A stretch of 6,595 bases of DNA from Saprospiraceae bacterium. GTDB lineage: Bacteria > Bacteroidota > Bacteroidia > Chitinophagales > Saprospiraceae. The notes under the pieces are model-generated. The model made no database searches, was not told where the DNA came from, and saw only the letters and a list, made by a program, of their open reading frames with translations. A program made the translations under genes and the position numbers. The stretch covers positions 1 to 6,595 of the forward strand of contig JAGQWW010000146.1 of assembly GCA_020436955.1 (NCBI GenBank). The letters run 5' to 3'. This document shows positions 1-6,595 of the stretch, piece after piece (the first letter of the stretch is position 1; each line of letters opens with the position of its first letter).

Positions 1-1045
1 CCAGGCGGTGGTTGGCATTAAACTTCCTTTACTCCGGGGATTGCTTATTGATGAAAGGAGGACGCGACTTTTCCAGGCCAGAAATTTAGCGAACCTGAAT
101 TTGGCAGGAGGTGATGAAATGCGAAACGAAGTACTTTTTGATGCTACCCAGGCGTATTGGGATTGGTATTATGCCAATCAAAGTCTGGAAATCATTGAAA
201 ATGCCATTATTATATCGGACCAACGATTCCAGGCCGTAAAAGATGGATATTTCGCAGGTGACAAGCCCGCAATTGATACGGTAGAAGCCTTGATACAGCT
301 CCAAACCTGGCAATTACAAAGGCAGGACGCTCAAGTAAAACTCAACAAAGCAACATTGAATCTTTCCAACTTTTTATGGACAGAAGAGGGTGTTCCGATG
401 CAAATAGCATTTGAAAGCACACCCGGAACCATCTCTGAAGATCCGGCCAGTACTTTGGAAACTATCAATATTACGGAACAGGGTAATTGGGTATCGAGTC
501 ACCCAAGCATCCGAAAATATAATTTCAAACAAAAGGAACTCGAATACGAACGCCGTTGGAAAAAAGAACAATTTAAGCCCCAATTGGATCTGGAATACAA
601 CCTGCTAGGCAATGGACTTCAATTTCAGGACAACGCTTCAAATATTCCTTTTTACAACAATTATAAATGGGGCGCTACCTTTTCCTTTCCTCTATTCCTG
701 AGAAAAGTTTCCGGAGGATATGAAATGGCACAATTGAAATTATTGGACAACGACTTAAAACGTAGCCAAAAGGAACTGGAACTGGAAAACAAAATCAATC
801 AGATAACGACTGAATTGCAAAATCTGCAGGCTCAATATGGAAACTTCAGCTCCATGGTAGCCAACTATGAGCGAATGTATGAAGGCGAACGTGAGAAATT
901 TGCCATCGGTGAGAGTTCACTTTTCCTAATCAACTCCCGCGAGACTAAATTATTGGAAAACCGTTTGAAGCTGCTTAAACTGGAGACTGAGATCTTCAAA
1001 ACCCGCAATAAATTGCTTTGGGCAGGCGGCCGACTGGTTCCATAA
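1..1045 (+). CDS. TolC-family outer membrane efflux protein (5'-truncated by window edge)
   Basis: This is the C-terminal part of an outer-membrane channel of the TolC/OEP family, which forms the exit duct of tripartite efflux or type I secretion systems. The frame is open to the left edge (codons CAG GCG precede the GTG at 8), so that GTG is an internal Val, not a start. About 347 residues are visible; family members usually have about 420-500, so the signal peptide and first helices are missing. Counting the Val at 8 as residue 1, a GIKLPLLRG beta-strand segment (3-11) is followed by long amphipathic helices (about 36-122). A second WGATFSFPLF strand (221-230) is followed by another helical pair (about 236-340) containing IGESSLFLINSRE. 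This duplicated strand/helix layout is the hallmark of the family. No inner-membrane pump or adaptor gene is visible downstream, so the substrate is unknown. Partner genes may lie to the left. TAA stop at 1043-1045. Confidence 0.85.
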   Translation, partial: QAVVGIKLPLLRGLLIDERRTRLFQARNLANLNLAGGDEMRNEVLFDATQAYWDWYYANQSLEIIENAIIISDQRFQAVKDGYFAGDKPAIDTVEALIQLQTWQLQRQDAQVKLNKATLNLSNFLWTEEGVPMQIAFESTPGTISEDPASTLETINITEQGNWVSSHPSIRKYNFKQKELEYERRWKKEQFKPQLDLEYNLLGNGLQFQDNASNIPFYNNYKWGATFSFPLFLRKVSGGYEMAQLKLLDNDLKRSQKELELENKINQITTELQNLQAQYGNFSSMVANYERMYEGEREKFAIGESSLFLINSRETKLLENRLKLLKLETEIFKTRNKLLWAGGRLVP

Positions 1046-1067
1046 ATACACAAAACAAATCCTTAAA

Positions 1068-1092
1068 TTTTTAAAACTTTTTGTTTTAAAAA
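1068..1092. repeat. 10-bp perfect inverted repeat, 5-nt T loop
   Basis: The arm TTTTTAAAAC (1068-1077) is the exact reverse complement of GTTTTAAAAA (1083-1092), with a TTTTT loop (1078-1082). Each arm also contains the palindrome TTTTAAAA, so the pair also reads as a direct repeat 15 nt apart. It begins 22 nt after the efflux-gene stop and covers the predicted -33 TTG of the parC promoter. It could be a weak terminator for the upstream gene or an operator for parC. As a terminator it is poor: the stem is A/T except for one C-G pair and no U-run follows on either strand. Presence is certain; function is inference. Confidence 0.6.
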
Positions 1093-1109
1093 GTAAATTC
1101 CTAATTTTG
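1081..1109 (+). promoter_or_regulatory. predicted Bacteroidota-type sigma-70 promoter of parC
   Basis: TTG at 1081-1083 (TTTG from 1080), an 18-nt spacer and TAATTTTG at 1102-1109 match the Bacteroidota primary-sigma consensus TTG-N17-23-TAnnTTTG at every specified base. Transcription would start a few bases downstream of 1109, giving a leader of roughly 50 nt before the parC ATG. It lies in the only intergenic stretch of the window and points at parC, supporting separate transcription from the efflux gene. AT-rich DNA raises the chance-match rate, so the call is a prediction. Confidence 0.65.
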
Positions 1110-1112
1110 ACA

Positions 1113-1138
1113 AAATTTCGGATTTTCGTGCCGAATTT
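1113..1138 (+). other. possible 5'-leader hairpin of parC mRNA
   Basis: AATTTCGG-type left arm (from 1114) can pair with CCGAATTT (1131-1138): five consecutive pairs (TTCGG with CCGAA), one T-T mismatch, then two A-U pairs, around a 9-nt loop at 1122-1130. If the predicted promoter is right, this hairpin sits at the extreme 5' end of the transcript, where such structures can protect mRNA or serve as regulator sites. The stem is short and imperfect, so this is tentative. Confidence 0.25.
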
Positions 1139-1158
1139 GCCAATCACAGTTAACAACT

Positions 1159-1163
1159 AAGGA
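1159..1163 (+). promoter_or_regulatory. weak Shine-Dalgarno-like AAGGA before parC
   Basis: AAGGA ends 4 nt before the ATG at 1168. The spacing is short, and Bacteroidota often initiate without a Shine-Dalgarno sequence, so it supports but does not by itself decide the start. The start is otherwise supported because conserved ParC sequence begins about 20 residues later and the preceding region is promoter-like rather than coding. Confidence 0.4.
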
Positions 1164-1167
1164 TTTC

Positions 1168-3879
1168 ATGAGCGAACACCTCGAAACAGGCGATGATCAG
1201 GATCACAATGAGGAAGATAATGTGATTACCCTTACGGGTATGTACGAAAATTATTTCCTGGACTATGCCTCATACGTAATACTTGAAAGAGCAGTTCCCG
1301 CCATTGAAGACGGTCTGAAACCTGTACAACGCAGGATCTTACACGCGATGCGTGAAATGGAAGATGGCCGTTACAATAAGGTAGCCAACATTATCGGGCA
1401 AACCATGCAGTATCATCCACATGGTGACGCTGCCATTGGAGATGCACTGGTTAATCTGGGGCAGAAAAACCTTTTGATTGACACCCAGGGTAACTGGGGT
1501 GACACCAGAACCGGTGATGGAGCAGCTGCATCGAGGTATATTGAGGCACGCCTCACCAAATTTGCGTTGGAAGTAGCTTTCAATCCACAGACTACAGATT
1601 GGCAGATTAGTTACGATGGTAGAAAAAGGGAACCTGTAACCCTTCCAATGAAATTTCCATTGTTGTTGGCGCAGGGTGTTGAAGGGATTGCTGTAGGTCT
1701 TTCTACCAAGATTATGCCTCACAACTTTATAGAGTTGATTCAGGCCAGCATTAAAATTTTACAAGGTAAAAAAGTAAAAATCTATCCTGATTTTGAAACG
1801 GGTGGATTGGTGGATGTATCAGATTATCAGGGAGGAAAAAGAGGTGGGAAAATCAAGGTTAGGGCTAAGATTGAGATCCTTGACAAGAAATCCCTGGTCA
1901 TAAAAGATTTACCATATGGTGTAACAACCGGAAATCTGATAGACAGCATCATTAAAGCCAATGAAAAAGGGCAAATTAAAATCAAAAAGGTAGTTGATAA
2001 CACAGCTGCTGAGGTTGAAATATTTGTCGAATTGGCACCAGGCATGTCTCCTGAGGTAACCATGGATGCACTATATGCTTTCACCAATTGTGAAGTATCG
2101 ATATCGCCCAATGCCTGTGTTATTATAGAAGACAAACCTCACTTTTTAACGGTAGAAGAAATACTCCACATCTGTACAGCAAATACCAAAGAGCTTTTGC
2201 GTAAGGAGTTGGAGATTAAAATGGCTGAACTTCAGGAGAAATGGCACTTTGCCAGCCTGGAGAAAATCTTTATAGAAAACAGGGTATACCACGAAATTGA
2301 AGAGTGTGAAACCTGGGAAGCAGTGTTGGAAACCATCGACCGTGAATTGAAAAAATACATCATTGGTCCTTTCGAAACTGCAAAACCCGGTGATACCCGC
2401 TTACGCATGATGCGCGATGTTACCACCGATGACATCATTCGCCTGACTGAAATTAAGATTAAGCGAATTTCAAAATACAATGCATTTAAGGCGGACGAAC
2501 TGATTGCCCAAATTGAAGAAGATCTGAAACAGGTTCAATACGATTTGGATAACCTGACTGATTTTTCCATTGCCTATTTCCAAAACTTGTTGGACAAATA
2601 TGGAAAAGGAAGAGAAAGAAAGACCGAAATCAGTGAATTTGACACCATTCAAGCGGTACAAGTAGTTGCTGCCAATGCAAAATTGTATGTCAATCGCAAG
2701 GAAGGCTTTATCGGAACCGGTCTTAAAAAAGATGAGTTTGTGATGGACTGTTCCGACATTGACGACATTATTGTCATCAGAAAAGACGGAATATTCCAGG
2801 TCGTACGGGTGAGTGATAAAGTCTTTGTAGGAAAAGATATCATACATGTCGCTGTCTGGAAAAAAGGAGACGAGCGGACTACCTACAATATGGTGTATAT
2901 AGATGGTAAATCAGGTACGACCTATGTAAAGCGTTTCAATGTAACAGCTATTACCCGTGAAAAGGAATACCCACTTACAAAAGGAACACCACTTAGTAAA
3001 GTATTGTACCTGACCGTTAATCCAAATGCCGAAGCGGAAATCATTGGGGTATTTTTATCTCCTACCTGCCGGGCCAAAATCAAAGAATTCGATTATGATT
3101 TTGGAGAATTGGCTATCAAAGGAAGGAGCTCGCAAGGAAATATCCTTACCAAATATCCGGTGAGAAAAATTGTCCAAAAAGAACTGGGTGAATCTACTTT
3201 AGGCGCCTGGAAAATCTGGATGGATGAAGCCAGTGGTCGCCTAAACACAGAGCAAAGAGGAATCTTACTCGGTTCTTTCAATACCGGCGATAACATCCTG
3301 GTCTTGTACAAAGATGGTACGTACGAAGTAACAGATGCTGAGCTAACCAATCGTTACGATGTAAAAAATCTGGTTCACATCGGCAAATTGACTAAAGATA
3401 CCGTCATCTCAGCTATCCATTATGAAGGTAGCAAAGGATGGACCATGGTCAAACGTTTCCACATAGAGACTTCAACGCTGGACCAGAAATTCAACTTCAT
3501 TTCAGATGAAAAAGGGTCGTCTCTTCTTTTTGTAAGCACGGATATGAATCCGGTAGTGGCTTATGAATACAAAAAAGGAAAAGAAAAGCACGAGGAAACC
3601 CTGGATCTGGCAGAATTCATCGACGTGAAGGGTTGGAAAGCCTTAGGTAACAAGCTTACGGATGTCAAACTGACCAAGGTTACTCAAATTGAGGACGAAG
3701 ACGACACACCGGACCCTGATGAAGGAGATGATAATGGACCGGATGATTCAGGTCCAATGGATCTTACGCCGGAATCTGACCCAACCGGAGATGAAAAGGA
3801 AACCCCTGCTGATGAAGGGGAAGTTAAAACCGGGGATACGATTGAGTTTGAAATTGATGGTCAGGGTAAGCTGTTTTAG
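1168..3879 (+). CDS. parC: DNA topoisomerase IV subunit A (ParC), Bacteroidota type
   Basis: This is the DNA-cleaving subunit of type IIA topoisomerase IV; with ParE (not in this window) it decatenates and relaxes daughter chromosomes. It is complete at 903 aa. The winged-helix breakage-reunion domain (about 22-185) has the catalytic Arg123-Tyr124 pair in AAASRYIEAR and Ile174 in GIAVG, where the DNA-bending isoleucine sits. A tower region (about 205-325), a coiled-coil/C-gate (about 330-490) and a beta-pinwheel C-terminal domain (about 495-830) follow. I call ParC rather than GyrA because the sequence reads QKNLLIDTQGNWGD instead of the GyrA-type PLVDGQGNFGS, and no intact GyrA box exists, only a degenerate KGRSSQG at 651-657. 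The quinolone region reads HPHGDAAIGD: the GyrA Ser83 equivalent is Ala88, while the acidic anchor Asp92 is kept. Residues 842-885 hold 21 Asp/Glu and one Lys, probably a disordered acidic tail, and the protein ends in QGKLF. It has its own predicted promoter and converges on pdeM with a 2-bp gap. Confidence 0.95.
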   Translation: MSEHLETGDDQDHNEEDNVITLTGMYENYFLDYASYVILERAVPAIEDGLKPVQRRILHAMREMEDGRYNKVANIIGQTMQYHPHGDAAIGDALVNLGQKNLLIDTQGNWGDTRTGDGAAASRYIEARLTKFALEVAFNPQTTDWQISYDGRKREPVTLPMKFPLLLAQGVEGIAVGLSTKIMPHNFIELIQASIKILQGKKVKIYPDFETGGLVDVSDYQGGKRGGKIKVRAKIEILDKKSLVIKDLPYGVTTGNLIDSIIKANEKGQIKIKKVVDNTAAEVEIFVELAPGMSPEVTMDALYAFTNCEVSISPNACVIIEDKPHFLTVEEILHICTANTKELLRKELEIKMAELQEKWHFASLEKIFIENRVYHEIEECETWEAVLETIDRELKKYIIGPFETAKPGDTRLRMMRDVTTDDIIRLTEIKIKRISKYNAFKADELIAQIEEDLKQVQYDLDNLTDFSIAYFQNLLDKYGKGRERKTEISEFDTIQAVQVVAANAKLYVNRKEGFIGTGLKKDEFVMDCSDIDDIIVIRKDGIFQVVRVSDKVFVGKDIIHVAVWKKGDERTTYNMVYIDGKSGTTYVKRFNVTAITREKEYPLTKGTPLSKVLYLTVNPNAEAEIIGVFLSPTCRAKIKEFDYDFGELAIKGRSSQGNILTKYPVRKIVQKELGESTLGAWKIWMDEASGRLNTEQRGILLGSFNTGDNILVLYKDGTYEVTDAELTNRYDVKNLVHIGKLTKDTVISAIHYEGSKGWTMVKRFHIETSTLDQKFNFISDEKGSSLLFVSTDMNPVVAYEYKKGKEKHEETLDLAEFIDVKGWKALGNKLTDVKLTKVTQIEDEDDTPDPDEGDDNGPDDSGPMDLTPESDPTGDEKETPADEGEVKTGDTIEFEIDGQGKLF

Positions 3880-3881
3880 GC

Positions 3882-4544
3882 TTATTGCAAGCCAATGACT
3901 TTGTCGTCCCCTATCACCCAGACTTTGTCTTCTTTCAGAGGTTGCACTACAGCCAGACCTGTGAATTGTCCAAATGCAGGTAGGATAGCTGCCTGTTTTT
4001 GAAAAAGAAAGCAAGGCAATTTTAAATATTGCTTAGCAGGTCCTTGTAATGCGACACCGGGGTGGATATGGCCATATAAATTGTACTTGCCTGCGGCAAT
4101 CGACTCCATAGGATGGTGCGACAATAAAAAAGGTTCCAATTCAAAGGGTTCCTTATGAACTGTCATACCTGATGCTTCGTACAAACGCTTGTCTAAAATG
4201 TCATGGTTCCCTTCGACCAATTCAAAGGAAATGTTTGGATAATCGGCCATCCAGGATGAAAAAGGTTGCCAGGCATCGTTGTAGCTGGAATGAAACAAGT
4301 CTCCCAGGAAAATCATTCGCTGGACTGGAAAACGATGTACCAGGCGTTCCAACTTTTGAAGATTTTCGTATAAGATTTGTCCGGGAGCTGCCAGGCCTTT
4401 TTTTCTAAAATGGGTTTCTTTCCCCAAATGCAGATCTGCCAATAATAGTATATCCCGATCGACCCAATAGATGGCCTTCAAGGGACTCAGCAAAAGGGTT
4501 TGACCCATTAGTTCAGTTACCTGCTCTCCTGCTTGGATATCCAT
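3882..4544 (-). CDS. pdeM: ligase-associated DNA damage response endonuclease PdeM (metallophosphoesterase)
   Basis: This is a calcineurin-like metallophosphoesterase of the PdeM family, the nuclease/phosphoesterase member of the ligase-associated DNA repair set. It is complete at 220 aa, typical for the family. The two-metal active-site blocks appear in order: DLH (Asp37, His39), GDLFH (Asp82, His85), GNHD (Asn113-His114), SHHP (His143-His144) and GHIH (His159, His161). The C-terminal LPCFLF...ILPAFGQFTG segment (177-196) is a family signature. No signal peptide or membrane segment is seen, so it should be cytoplasmic. The ATG begins one base after the TGA of the helicase gene (TGA-T-ATG) with no clear Shine-Dalgarno sequence, so it probably depends on termination-reinitiation coupling. 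This also favours this Met over Met13. The TAA stop is 2 bp from the opposing parC stop. The family assignment is strong. The exact substrate cannot be read from the sequence, and 'endonuclease' follows family naming. Confidence 0.92.
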   Translation of the reverse strand: MDIQAGEQVTELMGQTLLLSPLKAIYWVDRDILLLADLHLGKETHFRKKGLAAPGQILYENLQKLERLVHRFPVQRMIFLGDLFHSSYNDAWQPFSSWMADYPNISFELVEGNHDILDKRLYEASGMTVHKEPFELEPFLLSHHPMESIAAGKYNLYGHIHPGVALQGPAKQYLKLPCFLFQKQAAILPAFGQFTGLAVVQPLKEDKVWVIGDDKVIGLQ

Positions 4545-4545
4545 A

Positions 4546-6595
4546 TCAATCTTTGATCAGCCGTAATTTCATTTTTTCAATCCGATCTTCCAGTTTTTCA
4601 GAGCTCAATTTTTCACGCAAACGATCTACCATAATCGGAAAGGCCAAAGGGGTGGCTCTGCCCGGACGACTCAAAAGCAGCTCCTGATTGGAGATCCTTT
4701 TCAAAGCATCGTAAAGACGCTCCGACTCTAGCTGGAAGGTCATGACTTCCTCGAAAGCTTGTTGCAATAATAAATTGTCCGGTTCATAACTTGAAAATGC
4801 ATCGAAGAAAAGTTGGGAGGACGATTGTAAGTGTTTATCTTTTTTCTCTCTGCCGGGATAACCTTTAAACACCAATCCGGAAATAGAAGCAATATCTCGA
4901 AATCGCCTTCTGGCCATTTCAACAGCGTTAATACTCTGCCCAATGTGTTCATGTAAGTTCGTAGCACTTAAGAGGCCCTCTTCAAGCGCCTTTTCAATGG
5001 GAATTTCAATATCGGACAATAATTCAAATCCATAATCATTGAATGCAATTGAAAATGAAATCGGTTGCAATTGGGCAATACGCCAAGCAAACAAGGCACT
5101 CATGCCTTCATGCACATACCGGCCTTCAAATGGATAAAACAGCAGGTGATAGCCTTCTTTTGATTGAAAATATTCAACCAGAAATTCGTTTTCATTGGGC
5201 AAATACGACCTTTCGATTTGTAACTCGGTAAGAGGCATCACCTTTTCAATTTCATCAGAAGGAACTTCACCGTAGCTTATTTGAGCAATCTTTTTCCGCA
5301 ATTCATCGCCCAACTGACTGGAAAGTGGTACGCGTCCTCCTACCCAGGCTGGTACTTTTCCGGTTTTACTCTTGCTCTTTTTTACCCGGACCTCCATATT
5401 TCTAACCTGTACTAATTCCAGGCTTCGTCCGGCAAACCAAAACACATCGCCCGGTTTCAAATTGGAAATAAACCGCTCTTCCACATGACCAATCCGTCCT
5501 CCACTGATATATTTTACCGTTAACGAAGCATCGCTGACTATGGCACCAATGGAGAGTCGGTGTCTGGTAGCCAGATTTTTATTCACAATATGAAATTTAC
5601 CTCTGTATAATCCCACTCGTTTAAACTCATCATAAGCGGTTAGCGCAGGTCCGCCAGTCGTAATAAATGAAAGCACCCAATTCCATTCTTCGGGGGTTAT
5701 GCTATCAAAACAATAGGTCGCTTTTACTTCCTGATAAATCTCCTCCGGAACAAATCCATTGGAAACAGACAAGGTTACGAGATATTGGGCCAATACATCA
5801 AAAGAGCGGATGTAAGGTATACGTTGTTCCAGTTTATTTTCCTCTACAGCAGAACGCAAGGCGGCGGCCTCTATTAATTCCAAACTATGAGTAGGTACAA
5901 AATAAATCCTGCTTAGGGCACCAGGTCGGTGACCACTTCTGCCTGCTCTTTGTAAAAATCTAGCAACTCCCTTGGGACTACCGACCTGTACCACCGTTTC
6001 TACTGAGCGGAAATCAACTCCCAGGTCCAAACTTGATGTGGATACTACCACTTTTAATTTTCCATCATCCAATGCTTGCTCTACCCATTCACGCTGTTCC
6101 CGGTCAATAGAACTATGGTGCATAGCCATCAAGCCAAGAAATTCCGGTGCCTCTTCGACCAGATTTTGATACCAGACTTCGCATTGGTTTCGGGTATTGG
6201 TAAAGATTACCGTGGTTTCACTCTGATGGATGACAGGAATGACCTTTTCCAACATCTTCACACCCATATGGCCTGCCCAAGGAAATCGTTCAATTTCATC
6301 AGGCGCAAGTGTAATGATTTCAATTTCTTTTGGAATGTCTGCCTTGATTAGCTCCCATGAATTTTCTGCAGAATGTTTGCCCAGCAATACTTCCAATGCT
6401 TCGTCCATATTGCCGATTGTAGCAGAGATACCCCAAATTCTAAGACCTTTTTGTAAGGATTTTAATCTGGAAAGGGCCAATTCCATCAAAACACCTCGCT
6501 TGGAGCCAATCAACTCATGCCATTCATCTACAATTACGGAATGCAAATTTTTAAAATAGTCGTCATACCCTGGACTGGCCAATAAAAGATGTAGA
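4546..6595 (-). CDS. ligase-associated DNA damage response DEXH-box helicase (Lhr-like), N-terminus cut by window edge
   Basis: This is a superfamily 2 helicase of the Lhr type found in the ligase-associated DNA repair cassette. The frame stays open through the right edge: codons upstream of the TTG at 6582 read LHLLLASPGYDDYF, a continuous helicase core, so that TTG is internal. About 682 residues are visible; the family usually has about 800-830, so the Walker A and Q-motif region lies outside. With the Leu at 6582-6580 as residue 1: motif II DEWH 19-22, motif III SAT 53-55, motif IV VIFTNTRNQCE 125-135, motif V STSSLDLGVDF 181-191, motif VI QRAGRSGHR 211-219. Winged-helix and Lhr-core regions follow. 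The late GYPGREKKDKHLQSSSQLFFDAF stretch (574-596) and following PDNLLLQQA resemble the ligase-associated subfamily rather than long Lhr. It is the upstream gene of an operon with pdeM, and the TGA at 4548-4546 is one base before the pdeM ATG. Motifs are intact with no frameshift, so it is probably functional. Confidence 0.93.
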   Translation of the reverse strand, partial: LHLLLASPGYDDYFKNLHSVIVDEWHELIGSKRGVLMELALSRLKSLQKGLRIWGISATIGNMDEALEVLLGKHSAENSWELIKADIPKEIEIITLAPDEIERFPWAGHMGVKMLEKVIPVIHQSETTVIFTNTRNQCEVWYQNLVEEAPEFLGLMAMHHSSIDREQREWVEQALDDGKLKVVVSTSSLDLGVDFRSVETVVQVGSPKGVARFLQRAGRSGHRPGALSRIYFVPTHSLELIEAAALRSAVEENKLEQRIPYIRSFDVLAQYLVTLSVSNGFVPEEIYQEVKATYCFDSITPEEWNWVLSFITTGGPALTAYDEFKRVGLYRGKFHIVNKNLATRHRLSIGAIVSDASLTVKYISGGRIGHVEERFISNLKPGDVFWFAGRSLELVQVRNMEVRVKKSKSKTGKVPAWVGGRVPLSSQLGDELRKKIAQISYGEVPSDEIEKVMPLTELQIERSYLPNENEFLVEYFQSKEGYHLLFYPFEGRYVHEGMSALFAWRIAQLQPISFSIAFNDYGFELLSDIEIPIEKALEEGLLSATNLHEHIGQSINAVEMARRRFRDIASISGLVFKGYPGREKKDKHLQSSSQLFFDAFSSYEPDNLLLQQAFEEVMTFQLESERLYDALKRISNQELLLSRPGRATPLAFPIMVDRLREKLSSEKLEDRIEKMKLRLIKD

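Noticed and set aside
8..10. GTG at 8 as the true start of the efflux gene
   Set aside because: The frame continues to the window edge, and the protein begins in the middle of the family domain with no signal peptide.
1339..1722. 127-aa open frame on the - strand inside parC
   Set aside because: It is antisense to the most conserved part of ParC, has no recognisable domain and no start signals; it is a shadow of the real gene.
2470..2847. 125-aa open frame on the - strand inside parC
   Set aside because: It is antisense to the parC C-gate and pinwheel coding region, low-complexity in translation, with no family resemblance.
3803..3820. CCCCT...AGGGG 5-bp stem near the 3' end of parC as a terminator
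   Set aside because: It lies inside the coding sequence, about 57 bases before the stop, the stem is short, and no U-run follows.
1168..3879. Annotation as DNA gyrase subunit A
   Set aside because: There is no intact GyrA box (QRRGGKG), and the active-site flanks are of the ParC type.
6230..6559. 109-aa open frame on the + strand opposite the helicase
   Set aside because: The opposite strand encodes intact helicase motifs II and III here; the + strand translation shows no recognisable fold.
6580..6582. TTG (- strand) as the true start of the helicase
   Set aside because: Upstream codons to the edge encode LHLLL, which continues the conserved helicase core, and Walker A would be missing from a protein starting here.

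Overview
The window looks like chromosomal DNA from a member of the Bacteroidota. Three things suggest this: the topoisomerase IV subunit A sequence is of the Bacteroidota type, a good match to the Bacteroidota promoter consensus (TTG, 18 nt, TAnnTTTG) lies upstream of it, and it sits beside a helicase and phosphoesterase pair of the ligase-associated DNA repair type. Genus cannot be fixed from this sequence. Composition is moderately AT-rich and even across the genes, and I see no transposase, integrase, tRNA, rRNA, CRISPR array or other sign of an inserted element.

Layout from left to right: (1) the 3' part of a TolC-family outer-membrane efflux gene, + strand, cut by the left edge, ending at 1045; (2) a 122-bp AT-rich intergenic region with a 10-bp perfect inverted repeat, a predicted promoter and a possible 5'-leader hairpin; (3) a complete topoisomerase IV subunit A gene (parC), + strand, 1168-3879, 903 aa, with a strongly acidic tail ending in a QxxLF pentapeptide; (4) convergent to it, on the - strand, the complete pdeM gene (metallophosphoesterase of the ligase-associated repair set, 3882-4544); (5) upstream of pdeM on the - strand and separated by one base, a Lhr-type DEXH-box helicase gene (4546 to the right edge) whose N-terminus is cut by the window.

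The two - strand genes form one transcription unit and very probably belong to the known four-gene cassette of exonuclease, ATP-dependent DNA ligase, helicase and PdeM. The exonuclease and ligase would be expected just beyond the right edge. parC acts in chromosome decatenation with a ParE that is not in this window. Its stop codon is only two bases from that of pdeM, so the two transcripts meet tail to tail with no room for a conventional terminator.

I do not see a wholly new system. The points most worth checking are the possible sliding-clamp-binding motif at the ParC C-terminus, the inverted repeat overlapping the parC promoter, the non-canonical quinolone-region residue, and the terminator-free convergent junction.
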